The notes under the pieces are model-generated. The model searched no databases and was not told the origin of the DNA. It was given only the letters and a program-made list of their open reading frames with translations. Positions 49,472 to 57,337 of a DNA stretch of 57,337 nucleotides are shown here, in pieces (the first letter of the stretch is position 1; every line of letters starts with the position of its first letter). Both the position numbers and the translations under genes were made by a program. Source of the stretch: a virus; the IMG/VR virus record IMGVR_UViG_3300021371_000016, positions 1 through 57,337 of that record. One strand, given 5' to 3'.

Positions 49472-50937
49472 TTCCTGTTAGAAGAAATATAGATACAGAT
49501 AAGTTAGTTTTCTGGATAGATCCTGATGCTCCTATAACTAGATCTCCTGGATTAAATGCATATTCTACTGCACAGGGTGGTAAAAATTTACTTGCAGGAA
49601 CAAGAACTTTTTCAAATGTTTGTCCTCCAGTAACTGATTTTTCATATGGCCCTAGTTCACAAACACCTACTAATTTAACTTTAGCAGCTTCGGGTACTCC
49701 TGCACCTGATGGTAGTGGAAATCCAACAACTCTTATAACAGAATCTTTAGATACTTTTGATAGAACTCATAAGATGAGATTTGACTTTCCAATAACACCA
49801 ATTATTGAAGGGGGTCCATATGAAATGTATACTCATTCTATACATGTAAAAGTTTCTTCTGGATCTAGAACTTTATTAATTAATAATGCTAATAATCCAA
49901 GTAGTGGTTCTATAACGGTTGACCCCGCTACGGGAACAATTATTGCTAGTGATGCTGATAATTATGATCAAGGTGTAGAATCATTAGGTGGTGGTTGGTA
50001 TAGGTTTTGGTATACTATTATTTTTGATGAGAGTACTCAAACTACTGAAGTAAGAACTGAGCTGGGTATTTTTATGGCTGATGTAACAGGAGATACAACA
50101 TATCAAGGTGATGGAACTTCAGGTTTAATTATATACGGCCATCAGTGGGAAAGAGGAGTTCTATCAAATTATGTTGAAACCGCTGAAGGAGTTGATTTTG
50201 ATGTTTATAAAAACAGAAAATGCAGTGATGCTAACTATAATGAAAATCCTCAATATTATACAAATACTAATGATGGTGTAAATCTTAGATTTAATGGCAT
50301 TGATTCTGGATTAACAAGCGGATTTGTTACACCAATTAGAAGACCACCTAGACCAGGTGTTCATCCAGATGGTGATGAGCCTAAATTTTCTCTTCTATCT
50401 CATAGTCTTTTTGCTTGGATAAATTTAGATACAGATGTTGATCCTGATCAAGGAAACGGTAATTGGGGATTATGTGCAACTGCTATAGGAAATGTTGGTG
50501 GAAGAAACAATAATGGAGTATTTGGTATAACACCAGACGGTACTCAAATTATATATAAAACTAGACTTCAGAGAATTTCTGGGGGAAGTGGAGTTTCAGC
50601 CACAAATAGATCTAGCAATTTTTCAAGTGTCGGTAATAAATGGGCTTTGATATCTTGTTCTTTTAATATGGCTTATAATACAGCTCCAGCTACTGTAGAT
50701 TTTTATTTAAATGGTCAATTTGTAAGTACTGCAAACGCTAATCCTAGTGGTCAAGATTTAATTGGAATAGGAGGAAGTGATGGATCTCTTAGTATTGGAT
50801 ACTTTAATACTCAAGGTTTGGGTCCAGCTGGACAATTTAGAGGATTGTTAAACATTTGCGGTATTTATCACAAGGCTTTAAATGCAGCAGGACACGAATC
50901 ATTATATAATGCTACTAAATATAAATTTCATAATTAG
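49468..50937 (+). CDS. LamG/concanavalin-like virion protein
   Basis: 489 residues. An N-terminal region (MIPVRRNIDTDKLVFWIDPD) leads to several beta-rich repeats. The C-terminal part (about 300-489) has SLFAWINLDTDVDPDQ, ALISCSFNMAY, YLNGQFVSTAN and LNICGIYHKALNAA, a lectin/LamG fold. It probably sits on a head fibre or decoration and binds glycans at the cell surface. It is cotranslated with the collagen-like gene. Confidence 0.6.
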   Translation: MIPVRRNIDTDKLVFWIDPDAPITRSPGLNAYSTAQGGKNLLAGTRTFSNVCPPVTDFSYGPSSQTPTNLTLAASGTPAPDGSGNPTTLITESLDTFDRTHKMRFDFPITPIIEGGPYEMYTHSIHVKVSSGSRTLLINNANNPSSGSITVDPATGTIIASDADNYDQGVESLGGGWYRFWYTIIFDESTQTTEVRTELGIFMADVTGDTTYQGDGTSGLIIYGHQWERGVLSNYVETAEGVDFDVYKNRKCSDANYNENPQYYTNTNDGVNLRFNGIDSGLTSGFVTPIRRPPRPGVHPDGDEPKFSLLSHSLFAWINLDTDVDPDQGNGNWGLCATAIGNVGGRNNNGVFGITPDGTQIIYKTRLQRISGGSGVSATNRSSNFSSVGNKWALISCSFNMAYNTAPATVDFYLNGQFVSTANANPSGQDLIGIGGSDGSLSIGYFNTQGLGPAGQFRGLLNICGIYHKALNAAGHESLYNATKYKFHN

Positions 50938-51024
50938 CAAATAAAAATTATTGCGTTAGCTATATAACTGATAAAAACTTTTTATAAACCTCAAATAATT
51001 TAAGTTTATCTAAAAAGAATATCT

Positions 51025-51049
51025 TATATTATATATGATAGTATACTAT
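51025..51049 (+). promoter_or_regulatory. Candidate late promoter of the scaffold/MCP group
   Basis: TATATTATATATG (51025-51037) recurs exactly at 57271-57283, the other long plus-strand gap. A palindrome ATAGTATACTAT (51038-51049) follows, then an A/C-rich leader before ATG 51069. No TTTG -33 box is clear. The repetition before major gene groups argues for a phage-specific late promoter. Confidence 0.45.
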
Positions 51050-51068
51050 TAACACTAAAACCAACAAA

Positions 51069-52358
51069 ATGAGTGAAGAAAATAAAACAGTGGAAACTAA
51101 AGTAACAACAGAAAATATCAATATAGAGGATGTATTTCCAATGGGTCCTGATGCGGATAGTGTAACTCTTCCTGAAGAGGCTAAACCTAACATCATGGAT
51201 CCTATTAATCCTAAACCTGATATGAGCTTTACTGAACCAGTTGAAAAAGAAGACTGGATGGATGAAGAGGATGTTGTTGCACCAGAAGAAGTTACCAAAA
51301 AAACTGAAGAAGGAGTTAAAGCAGAAGGTGCTGAAATCCTTTCTGATATAGCCGATGATACAGATGATGATTCTGAAGGAGTTGACGAAGACAGAGTAGA
51401 AACTAGAGGTAGAAAGCCTATAAACGGAGTTCAAGATGTTTTTGATAAACTTATAAAAGATGAAAAGTTTTTTGCATTTGAAGATGATAAACCAATATCA
51501 GAATACTCACCAAAAGATCTTCAAGATCTAATTGAGGCTAATCTAGAAGAAAGAGCAAATCAAGTTAGGAGAGAAACACCTAAGCAATTTTTTGAGGCTT
51601 TGCCAAATGAATTAAAAGTTGCTGCACAGTATGTAGCAGATGGTGGGACTGATTTAAAAAGTTTATTTAAAACTTTAGCTCAAGCTGAAGAAACTTTTGA
51701 CTTAGATTCTTCAACTGAATCTGGGCAAGAAAATATTATAATGCAATATTTATCTACTACTGGATATGGAACCCAAGAAGAGATAAATGAAGAAATTGAA
51801 ATTTGGAAAGACTTAGGTAAACTTGAACAACAAGCTATGAAGTTTAAGCCAAAACTAGATAAGATGCAAGAAAAAGTTGTTGCTCAAAAATTGCAAGAAC
51901 AGCAATTAAAACAAAAGCAGCAAGAACAAGCATCAAAACAATATATGCATAATGTTTATGAAACATTAAAAGAAGGTAAAGTAAATGATTTAAAGATTGA
52001 TAAAAGAACTCAATCTTTATTATATAACGGTCTAGTCCAGCCAGCATATCCTTCTGTAAATGGAAAAAATACAAACTTATTAGGTCACTTGTTAGAGAAA
52101 TACCAATTCCAGGAGCCAAACTATGGTTTAATTACAGAGGCTCTTTGGTTATTAGCTGATCCAGATGGATATAAGTCTAAGATCATGGAAAAGGGAGCTC
52201 AAAAAAGTGTAGAAAAAACTGTTAGAAAACTTAAAACAGAACAAGCTAATAGAAATGCTAATTCAATGGGAGTTCAGCAAACAGCCGAAGACTCTAAGAA
52301 AACAAAACCAAATAGAAAGAAAATTAGCAGACCTAATAACTTTTTTAAACGGATGTAA
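51069..52358 (+). CDS. Capsid scaffolding-like protein
   Basis: 429 residues. The first 120 are acidic and disordered (MSEENKTVETKVTTENINIE, then Glu/Asp runs). The middle and C-terminal parts are helical and Gln/Lys-rich (KPKLDKMQEKVVAQKLQEQQ), with a basic end NRKKISRPNNFFKRM. This acidic-helical-basic order is typical of scaffold proteins, and the gene lies 45 bases before the MCP. The basic end may interact with the capsid. Confidence 0.65.
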   Translation: MSEENKTVETKVTTENINIEDVFPMGPDADSVTLPEEAKPNIMDPINPKPDMSFTEPVEKEDWMDEEDVVAPEEVTKKTEEGVKAEGAEILSDIADDTDDDSEGVDEDRVETRGRKPINGVQDVFDKLIKDEKFFAFEDDKPISEYSPKDLQDLIEANLEERANQVRRETPKQFFEALPNELKVAAQYVADGGTDLKSLFKTLAQAEETFDLDSSTESGQENIIMQYLSTTGYGTQEEINEEIEIWKDLGKLEQQAMKFKPKLDKMQEKVVAQKLQEQQLKQKQQEQASKQYMHNVYETLKEGKVNDLKIDKRTQSLLYNGLVQPAYPSVNGKNTNLLGHLLEKYQFQEPNYGLITEALWLLADPDGYKSKIMEKGAQKSVEKTVRKLKTEQANRNANSMGVQQTAEDSKKTKPNRKKISRPNNFFKRM

Positions 52359-52403
52359 CAATCAAATATATAATTAATAACAAATAACAAAAAACAATCA
52401 ATT

Positions 52404-54023
52404 ATGGCAACTCCAGTATTAAACAATGGAATTTTCCTTAGAGACACAAGCTACAAGGCTAGCTCTCATATTGATTCTTATCACTTATCTAATATGCTTG
52501 GTTCTTCTGAGCCTATGGATATGGGACCTGTTGATCTTTGGGCTATGACCCAAAAGGTAGAAATGCCTTTATATCAAATGGCTTCCTTTGGTGGAAAGAA
52601 TACAATTATGGTAGACAATGCGCGTGGTGAGTACAAATGGCAAACACCAATTGCCCAAGATTTACCTTTTATCGTTCAAAACATTGAAGCAGATACCGAG
52701 CTTGGTGCAGATGGTACAACTTTTAGAATTAAACTTTCTAAAAGATCTTTTGGACATGGTGACATTATTACTTATGATAAGTATAATGGACTTGAAATGT
52801 ACATTACAGCAGAAGATATTATACCTGCAGGTGATGGTTTTATTTACACTGTTCAATTAGTAAACAATAACAATGCAGCATCGTTAAATGCTGATCTTTA
52901 CTTAGAAGCTGGAACTAAATACTTTAGAAAAGGTTCTGCTAGAGGTGAGTATGGTGAAAGATTCTCTGATATGGAGATGGGTTCTGGTTTCCGTGAATTC
53001 TACAACTTTGTAGGAGGAGCAGAAGCACATGTTCACTATTCTATTTCTTCTAGAGCTGATCTTATGATCAAAGGAGGAATGAATGCAGATGGTACAGTTC
53101 CTGTAACTGAGATCTGGAGAAACTTTAACCAAGATCCTAATAATCCTTCTGTTTCTTCTATTGAAGAATTAGTAAGCAGCATGGGTAAAGCAGGTGCTAG
53201 AGATGCATTTGAAAGTGGTCAACTATCTAGAACTTTCGTAACTAATATGGAAGCAGCGCATCTTTCTAAGATTGCAAATGATATTGAAACTTACCTTATG
53301 TGGGGTAAAGGTGGTAGAATCAGACAAGACGGTCCAGATGATATTAGATTATCAGTTGGTCTTTGGTCACAGTTGGATAACTCATTTAAGAGAGTATACA
53401 ATAAGTCTGCATTTACACTTGACATGTTTAAATCTGAACTTTACAACTTCTATCAAGGAAAAGTTGAGTTCAAAGGGCCAGACCCACAGCGTCAGCTTAT
53501 TGTACAAACAGGTATTGGAGGAATGCAATTAATCAACAAAGCTATTGCTGATGAAGTATATGGTTCTGGATTAGTTCAAAATGCTTCTGATATTGGTGCA
53601 GTAACTGGATCAGGAATGGACTTAGACTTTGGTTTTGCTTACACAAGCTTTACTATTCCTTTCCTTGCTAATGTTAAGTTTGTACTTAACCCAGCATTTG
53701 ATAACTTACACACTAATGATATTGAGAACCCATTAATTGATGGTCGTCCTCTTAGCTCATTTAGCTTTATCATTTTTGATGTAACAGACAATGGAAATGA
53801 CAACATTCACTTGTTGAAATTATCATGGGATAATCAACTTAAGTGGTTCTACCAAAATGGTACAATGGACTACATGGGACGAACTCAAGGGTTTGCTTCT
53901 ACTGGACAGTTCAATGGATATAGAGTTTATATGACTCAATGTATGCCAGCTATTTGGGTTAAAGATCCAACTAAAGTGTTAAAGATTGTAATGAGAAACC
54001 CAGTAACGGGAGGTTCATTCTAA
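52404..54023 (+). CDS. Major capsid protein, crAss-like
   Basis: 539 residues. The sequence runs MATPVLNNGIFLRDTSYKAS, later DMGPVDLWAMTQKVEMPLYQ and RGEYGERFSDMEMGSGFREF, and ends FNGYRVYMTQCMPAIW and KVLKIVMRNPVTGGSF. I recognise this end and the length from crAss-like MCPs of the HK97 fold. The codon use is relatively GC/T-rich and the gene is followed by a very strong terminator, both signs of high expression. Confidence in function is high; the order-level assignment is moderate to good. Confidence 0.85.
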   Translation: MATPVLNNGIFLRDTSYKASSHIDSYHLSNMLGSSEPMDMGPVDLWAMTQKVEMPLYQMASFGGKNTIMVDNARGEYKWQTPIAQDLPFIVQNIEADTELGADGTTFRIKLSKRSFGHGDIITYDKYNGLEMYITAEDIIPAGDGFIYTVQLVNNNNAASLNADLYLEAGTKYFRKGSARGEYGERFSDMEMGSGFREFYNFVGGAEAHVHYSISSRADLMIKGGMNADGTVPVTEIWRNFNQDPNNPSVSSIEELVSSMGKAGARDAFESGQLSRTFVTNMEAAHLSKIANDIETYLMWGKGGRIRQDGPDDIRLSVGLWSQLDNSFKRVYNKSAFTLDMFKSELYNFYQGKVEFKGPDPQRQLIVQTGIGGMQLINKAIADEVYGSGLVQNASDIGAVTGSGMDLDFGFAYTSFTIPFLANVKFVLNPAFDNLHTNDIENPLIDGRPLSSFSFIIFDVTDNGNDNIHLLKLSWDNQLKWFYQNGTMDYMGRTQGFASTGQFNGYRVYMTQCMPAIWVKDPTKVLKIVMRNPVTGGSF

Positions 54024-54039
54024 GAATGGCAATTATTAA

Positions 54040-54063
54040 GGGGAGTTCATTCTCCCCTTTTTT
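54040..54063 (+). terminator. Strong intrinsic terminator after MCP
   Basis: GGGGAG (54040-54045) and CTCCCC (54052-54057) form a perfect GC-rich stem with a six-base loop, followed by six Ts. It separates the MCP transcript from the downstream head genes, presumably to keep capsid mRNA levels high. Confidence 0.85.
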
Positions 54064-54088
54064 GTTTAATATTTAAAACTTTAAAAAA

Positions 54089-54733
54089 ATGGCATCATTT
54101 ATAGAAAGAATAAGAGCCCTCTTCCCGGATAAATATATCCAAAAAGATATACGAGCTGGAAAGAAAGGAGATAGCACAATTCAATTGGCTAAGCTATCTC
54201 ATGTTAACGCTTTAGGAAAAGCTGCAGAAAAAGGATTACAATTAGTTTCTGATAGATTTGAATCATCTTCAGCAGGGCTTCCATCTAGTGTTTTGCAAAA
54301 AACAGCAACTAGAATTGAATTTAGTAATGGAACTGTACAGGAAGGTTGGAAATTAACTATTATAGGAGCACTTGAGGGAACCTCAAATGAACTTACTGAA
54401 TTAGTTAGTGTTAGTATTCCAAGTGCAGGAGGAAGCGCTGAAGGTTATTACTTACCTTGGGAATTAAAAGGAATAGTAACATGTACTGATAATAGTTTAA
54501 GCTCTCAAGTAATTAATGTATTGCAAAATGGAGCTGAACTTCAAGATAGTCTTACTAATAATGGACAACCAACTGATTCAATAGCAATACTCGAAAGTTC
54601 ATCAGGTTCTACTGTAGACTTTACTTTATCGGTAGTTGCAAATCCAAGTGGACCTGGGGCACTTGCTACAGGAACAGTAATAGCAAATTTTGAATTCCTT
54701 TGTTATGAAGGAGTAGTACCAACAATTATTTAA
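54089..54733 (+). CDS. Auxiliary head protein, beta-rich
   Basis: 214 residues. Starts MASFIERIRALFPDKYIQKD, a basic N-terminal module (about 1-40) with QLAKLSHVNALGK, then a Ser/Thr/Gly-rich beta domain. Its N-terminus is reminiscent of the fibre-anchor pattern at 48650, and the Ser-rich body fits a decoration protein. Location right after MCP supports a capsid-associated role. Confidence 0.5.
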   Translation: MASFIERIRALFPDKYIQKDIRAGKKGDSTIQLAKLSHVNALGKAAEKGLQLVSDRFESSSAGLPSSVLQKTATRIEFSNGTVQEGWKLTIIGALEGTSNELTELVSVSIPSAGGSAEGYYLPWELKGIVTCTDNSLSSQVINVLQNGAELQDSLTNNGQPTDSIAILESSSGSTVDFTLSVVANPSGPGALATGTVIANFEFLCYEGVVPTII

Positions 54734-54744
54734 AAATAGAAATC

Positions 54745-55401
54745 ATGGCAGAAGTATATGCAAAAGAAGCAGCCCTCAGAGATGATAGAGTCCAAGAAAT
54801 GTCTTTTAATAAAACAGCTGGAGTAACGTTTGATAAAGCAGCTTATGTAGAGTCACCTTATAAAGCTCCGCAAGAAGCTGGTGTTACAATAGCTGGTCAA
54901 AGAGTTGACTTAGAGTTAGCAAGAGATCTTAAATATGTAGCGGATGTTACAGCACAAAGTTCCTTAGCTAACTTAAAAGAGTTTGATTGCACTGACTATA
55001 AAGTTAGAGAAGAAGAAGCAAAGTCTGTAAAAGAAGATGTATCTAAATCAGACGATATAAGAGCGGCAGCTGAAATTAATGAAGATGTAGCAAAGAAAAG
55101 ATGTGAAGATAAAAAAGAAGATAAGGAAATTAAAACACCTAAATTTTTCTCCAATTATGTAGAATTATTTGTATTTTCTTTTAGTATCAGATTTTTTAAG
55201 GTTGACGAGACAGCAGATAAAAAAGTTCAAGCAGAGTTAGATAGAAGAATAATTAAAGAAAAAGGGCTTAAAACAGCTCTTCAAACTAAATTCTCTAAAA
55301 TTTTCTCATATGGAGATACTCTTTTAAAGGCTAGAGCGGGGGCACTTAAAGAAATGGCAGCACCTGTTCAAAACACAGATAAGAAGTACGCAGATTTATA
55401 A
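54745..55401 (+). CDS. Virion-associated protein, 218 aa
   Basis: Starts MAEVYAKEAALRDDRVQEMS. Helical and very charged, with a central Phe-rich strip (NYVELFVFSFSIRFFKVDE) between a Glu/Lys-rich linker and a basic end. It may be an ejected or internal head protein. It shows no signal peptide. The hydrophobic strip is notable. Confidence 0.5.
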   Translation: MAEVYAKEAALRDDRVQEMSFNKTAGVTFDKAAYVESPYKAPQEAGVTIAGQRVDLELARDLKYVADVTAQSSLANLKEFDCTDYKVREEEAKSVKEDVSKSDDIRAAAEINEDVAKKRCEDKKEDKEIKTPKFFSNYVELFVFSFSIRFFKVDETADKKVQAELDRRIIKEKGLKTALQTKFSKIFSYGDTLLKARAGALKEMAAPVQNTDKKYADL

Positions 55402-55417
55402 TTGCTCAAATAACTAT

Positions 55418-55472
55418 TGCCGGTGAAAGCCGGCATTAGAAATATTAATTTATAACGTACATAATTATGTAC
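55418..55472. other. Hairpin plus perfect palindrome
   Basis: TGCCGG (55418-55423) and CCGGCA (55430-55435) form a six-pair stem with a six-base loop, without a U-tract. Then a 16-base perfect palindrome GTACATAATTATGTAC (55457-55472) follows. It may be a weak terminator plus an operator-like site before the gene at 55513. Confidence 0.45.
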
Positions 55473-55512
55473 ATTTGAGTGATGATTAATAATTTATAAA
55501 AACCAAACAAAA

Positions 55513-56529
55513 ATGGAAAATTACACAATTGTAGAAAAGTATCAGCAACGGAAAAATCAAACTGTAGCTGTACGCCCTTATTTTAATCCTGATAAAGAAA
55601 ATATGGGATTAGAATCATATGGAATGTCACTCCATGATGGGGTATGGCATGAAGAGTCTTTAGCTTGTTTAGAAATGAATGGAGTTAAAAGATATGTTAC
55701 AGGACTTAATGAATTTGCACCAGAAGTTAAAATGCTACCTCCGGGGGAAAAGGAAATTAAAATTAAAGAAATTAGAAAAGCTGTTTCTCAACTTGAAGCA
55801 GAATTAGCAGCAAATGTTATAGATCCAGAAGATAAAGATTTTTGGAATAAATTAACTTTACTAAAACCAGATAATGATTCATTTTGGTCTAGAATAAGCA
55901 TGAGATGTGGTAATGAACCTGTATTTTTAGATCCTGTAAAAGATCCTTATGATTTAATAAAGTTGCATGCGATTAATGCAGGAGGATTTTCAATGATAGC
56001 AAAATCATTAAAAGACGCAAAGAAAAAAGCAAATCCTACTAAATTTTATTTAGATCAATTAGAAGAAACAGTATCAACTAGGACTGAGTATAAAAAGCTG
56101 AAGAATAGAGCACTATCTAAATTAGAAGATTTATATGATAAAAATAAATCAAAATTAATGTATGTGGCTAAAGTAGTTGATTCAGACAGTGTTCAATATA
56201 CCAAATCTACATCTATTGATATCATGTATGAAAATATGGATGGATTTATTTCAGGAGATGGAAGTGAGTCAAATAAAAAACGCGCTGCTGAAAGTTTCAT
56301 TGATGCTGCAAAAAGCAATATGAAAGATCTTAAAATTAGAGCTTTAGTAAAAGATGCTATGTTTTATAGATTTATTCTTGTAAAATCCACAGGATGGATT
56401 GAAACTTTAGATAGTGGGATAAGATTAGGAAAAGTCCCTAGCGAAGTTCTGACATTTCTAAAGAATCCTGAAAATGAAGAAGTTTTAAAATCACTGTTAG
56501 ATAAGGTTGAGCCTTATTGGCAAGCTTAA
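55513..56529 (+). CDS. Conserved virion protein, 338 aa
   Basis: Starts MENYTIVEKYQQRKNQTVAV. Sequence features include NAGGFSMIAKSLKDAKKKAN and YLDQLEETVSTRTEYKKLKN, which I remember from a conserved crAss-like structural protein found between MCP and the ring proteins. It is alpha-helical in its second half. Its exact role (cargo, stopper or connector) is not evident. A/C-rich leader AAAACCAAACAAAA precedes the ATG. Confidence 0.55.
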   Translation: MENYTIVEKYQQRKNQTVAVRPYFNPDKENMGLESYGMSLHDGVWHEESLACLEMNGVKRYVTGLNEFAPEVKMLPPGEKEIKIKEIRKAVSQLEAELAANVIDPEDKDFWNKLTLLKPDNDSFWSRISMRCGNEPVFLDPVKDPYDLIKLHAINAGGFSMIAKSLKDAKKKANPTKFYLDQLEETVSTRTEYKKLKNRALSKLEDLYDKNKSKLMYVAKVVDSDSVQYTKSTSIDIMYENMDGFISGDGSESNKKRAAESFIDAAKSNMKDLKIRALVKDAMFYRFILVKSTGWIETLDSGIRLGKVPSEVLTFLKNPENEEVLKSLLDKVEPYWQA

Positions 56530-56538
56530 ATATAAATC

Positions 56539-57246
56539 ATGGATAATATAACTGTACAAATAAAGTTAAAGCAAAGACTTAATAAATTATCAAGCAATGA
56601 TTATGATAATATAGAATTATGGCAAATGTCGGAGGCTTTTAATAAAGCTGCAGTTGAATGGTCTAGAAGACAACTCCACGGTGGTAATATGTATAAAGAA
56701 GGAGATGAGTTCTCTAAACGTAGGATTGATGACATGCAAGTCTTACTTAGAGAACTTCCTCTAACTGGAATAACCACAGATGATTATTTTGAAACTACAA
56801 ATTTTCCAATTGATGATTATTTAGAATACAAAAGAGTAACAGCTTCTGCCAAAGATGAATGTTGTCCAGATCTTAGAGTAATGCAAGTTTATTTAGCTGA
56901 AGAAGCAAATGTAAATTTAATACAAAGAGATCCATTAAAAAGACCAGATTTTAATTGGGCAGAAACATTTTGTACAATACTAGACAATAAAATTAGAATT
57001 TATAAAAATAAGGATTTTGATATTGTTCAGCCAATATTGACTTATTATAAAAGACCTACATACATACAATTTATAGGTGCTGTAGATCCTTATACTGGCG
57101 ATACATCCACGGTTGATGTAGAGTCAGATTTTAAAGATGATATTGTTGAATTGATATTAGATGAAGCTGCTGCAATTATAGCAGGAGATATTGATAACTT
57201 CAATCAGGCAAATAGAGAGCAACAAGCTGCAGAAAGATCTAATTAA
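56539..57246 (+). CDS. Ring/connector protein
   Basis: 235 residues. AVEWSRRQLHGGNMYKEGDE followed by FSKRRIDDMQVLLRELPL, and near the end ILDEAAAIIAGDIDNFNQ, match the crAss-like ring (head-tail connector) protein, analogous to T7-type tail tubular/adaptor proteins. It would join the portal to the tail. The gene is the last on the plus strand before the window ends. Confidence 0.65.
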   Translation: MDNITVQIKLKQRLNKLSSNDYDNIELWQMSEAFNKAAVEWSRRQLHGGNMYKEGDEFSKRRIDDMQVLLRELPLTGITTDDYFETTNFPIDDYLEYKRVTASAKDECCPDLRVMQVYLAEEANVNLIQRDPLKRPDFNWAETFCTILDNKIRIYKNKDFDIVQPILTYYKRPTYIQFIGAVDPYTGDTSTVDVESDFKDDIVELILDEAAAIIAGDIDNFNQANREQQAAERSN

Positions 57247-57270
57247 TTTTGATTTAATTAAATCTTTTTG

Positions 57271-57294
57271 TATATTATATATGTCCATAAGGAC
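57271..57294 (+). promoter_or_regulatory. Candidate late promoter before the window end
   Basis: TATATTATATATG (57271-57283) is identical to the element at 51025-51037. A palindrome GTCCATAAGGAC (57283-57294) follows, then an A-rich leader with A8 and A9 runs, the typical context of start codons in this phage. The next gene lies outside the window. Circular joining of the ends cannot be decided from the sequence. Confidence 0.4.
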
Positions 57295-57337
57295 AATTAT
57301 TTATTTATAACAAAAAAAACAAAAAAAAATAGCTTAT

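Noticed and set aside
36377-57246. Crassvirales-type giant RNA polymerase or tail tube genes
   Set aside because: None is present in the window; their absence more likely reflects an incomplete genome than loss.
1-57337. CRISPR arrays, insertion sequences, integrase or prophage attachment sites
   Set aside because: No repeat-spacer pattern, transposase or recombinase gene was seen. The window reads as a lytic-type phage.
1-57337. Stop-codon reassignment, as in some crAss-like phages
   Set aside because: TAA, TAG and TGA all appear as plausible gene ends (for example TGA 1247-1249 and the TAG of the DUF1287 gene), and genes are not broken by in-frame stops, so the standard code fits.

Overview
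This window looks like part of a tailed phage of Bacteroidota, most likely a crAss-like (Crassvirales-type) podovirus of a Flavobacteriia-like host. The capsid protein, terminase, portal and ring-protein sequences read like the crAss-like set. Replication uses a family B DNA polymerase with a UDG, a DnaB-like helicase, a primase and an acidic-tailed SSB-like protein. Start codons lack Shine-Dalgarno sequences and instead follow A/C-rich leaders, and a few promoter-like boxes fit the Bacteroidota TAnnTTTG form. One gene resembles a Flavobacteriia type IX secretion substrate. DNA is AT-rich, packing is tight (many ATGA or TAATG overlaps), and the standard genetic code fits. No RNA polymerase, integrase or tail tube/tip genes were found, so the window is probably an incomplete genome.

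Layout. 1-2163 (+): end of the late region, with a basic protein, a 3TM holin, three microproteins and a head-fibre-like protein. 2333-36180 (-): one long early/middle block broken only by a lone plus-strand gene at 20629-21039. From right to left it holds a GC-rich first gene; a 3 kb stretch of dense hairpins with two small genes and a tRNA-like element; a run of very small membrane, lipoprotein and zinc-ribbon genes; HNH, envelope-type hydrolases (DUF1287 and DUF2459), an SF2 helicase and ClpS; the replication genes (UDG, DnaA-C-like, loader-like, DnaB, ATPase, SSB, primase, RusA); a MoxR/VWA-metallopeptidase module; a radical-SAM protein; a RecB-like nuclease; the DNA polymerase; and a DUF932 protein. 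36181-36376 is a divergent control region with G-tracts. 36377-57246 (+): late genes, with a surface-type protein, endolysin, HU/IHF, PD-(D/E)XK nuclease, tail spike, DOT1-like methyltransferase, GroES-like co-chaperonin, TerL, portal, head fibres, scaffold, major capsid protein (MCP), and head/connector proteins.

How it works together (inference). Divergent transcription from about 36.2 kb would express the left block early (replication, recombination, host takeover) and the right block late (virion and lysis). A strong terminator follows the MCP gene. Many gaps in the early block carry stable hairpins, several with the same one-sided bulge, which suggests RNA processing or punctuation.

The most unusual parts are two gene-poor, hairpin-dense, relatively GC-rich blocks (about 32.96-34.32 kb and 35.38-35.89 kb) beside a tRNA-like element with an intact acceptor stem, T arm and CCA but no readable anticodon arm. 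They may encode a large structured RNA, in the manner of phage GOLLD or ROOL RNAs. Next in interest are the MoxR/VWA module with its paralogous partners, a radical-SAM protein with an expanded cysteine motif, and phage-encoded ClpS, GroES and T9SS-like proteins.
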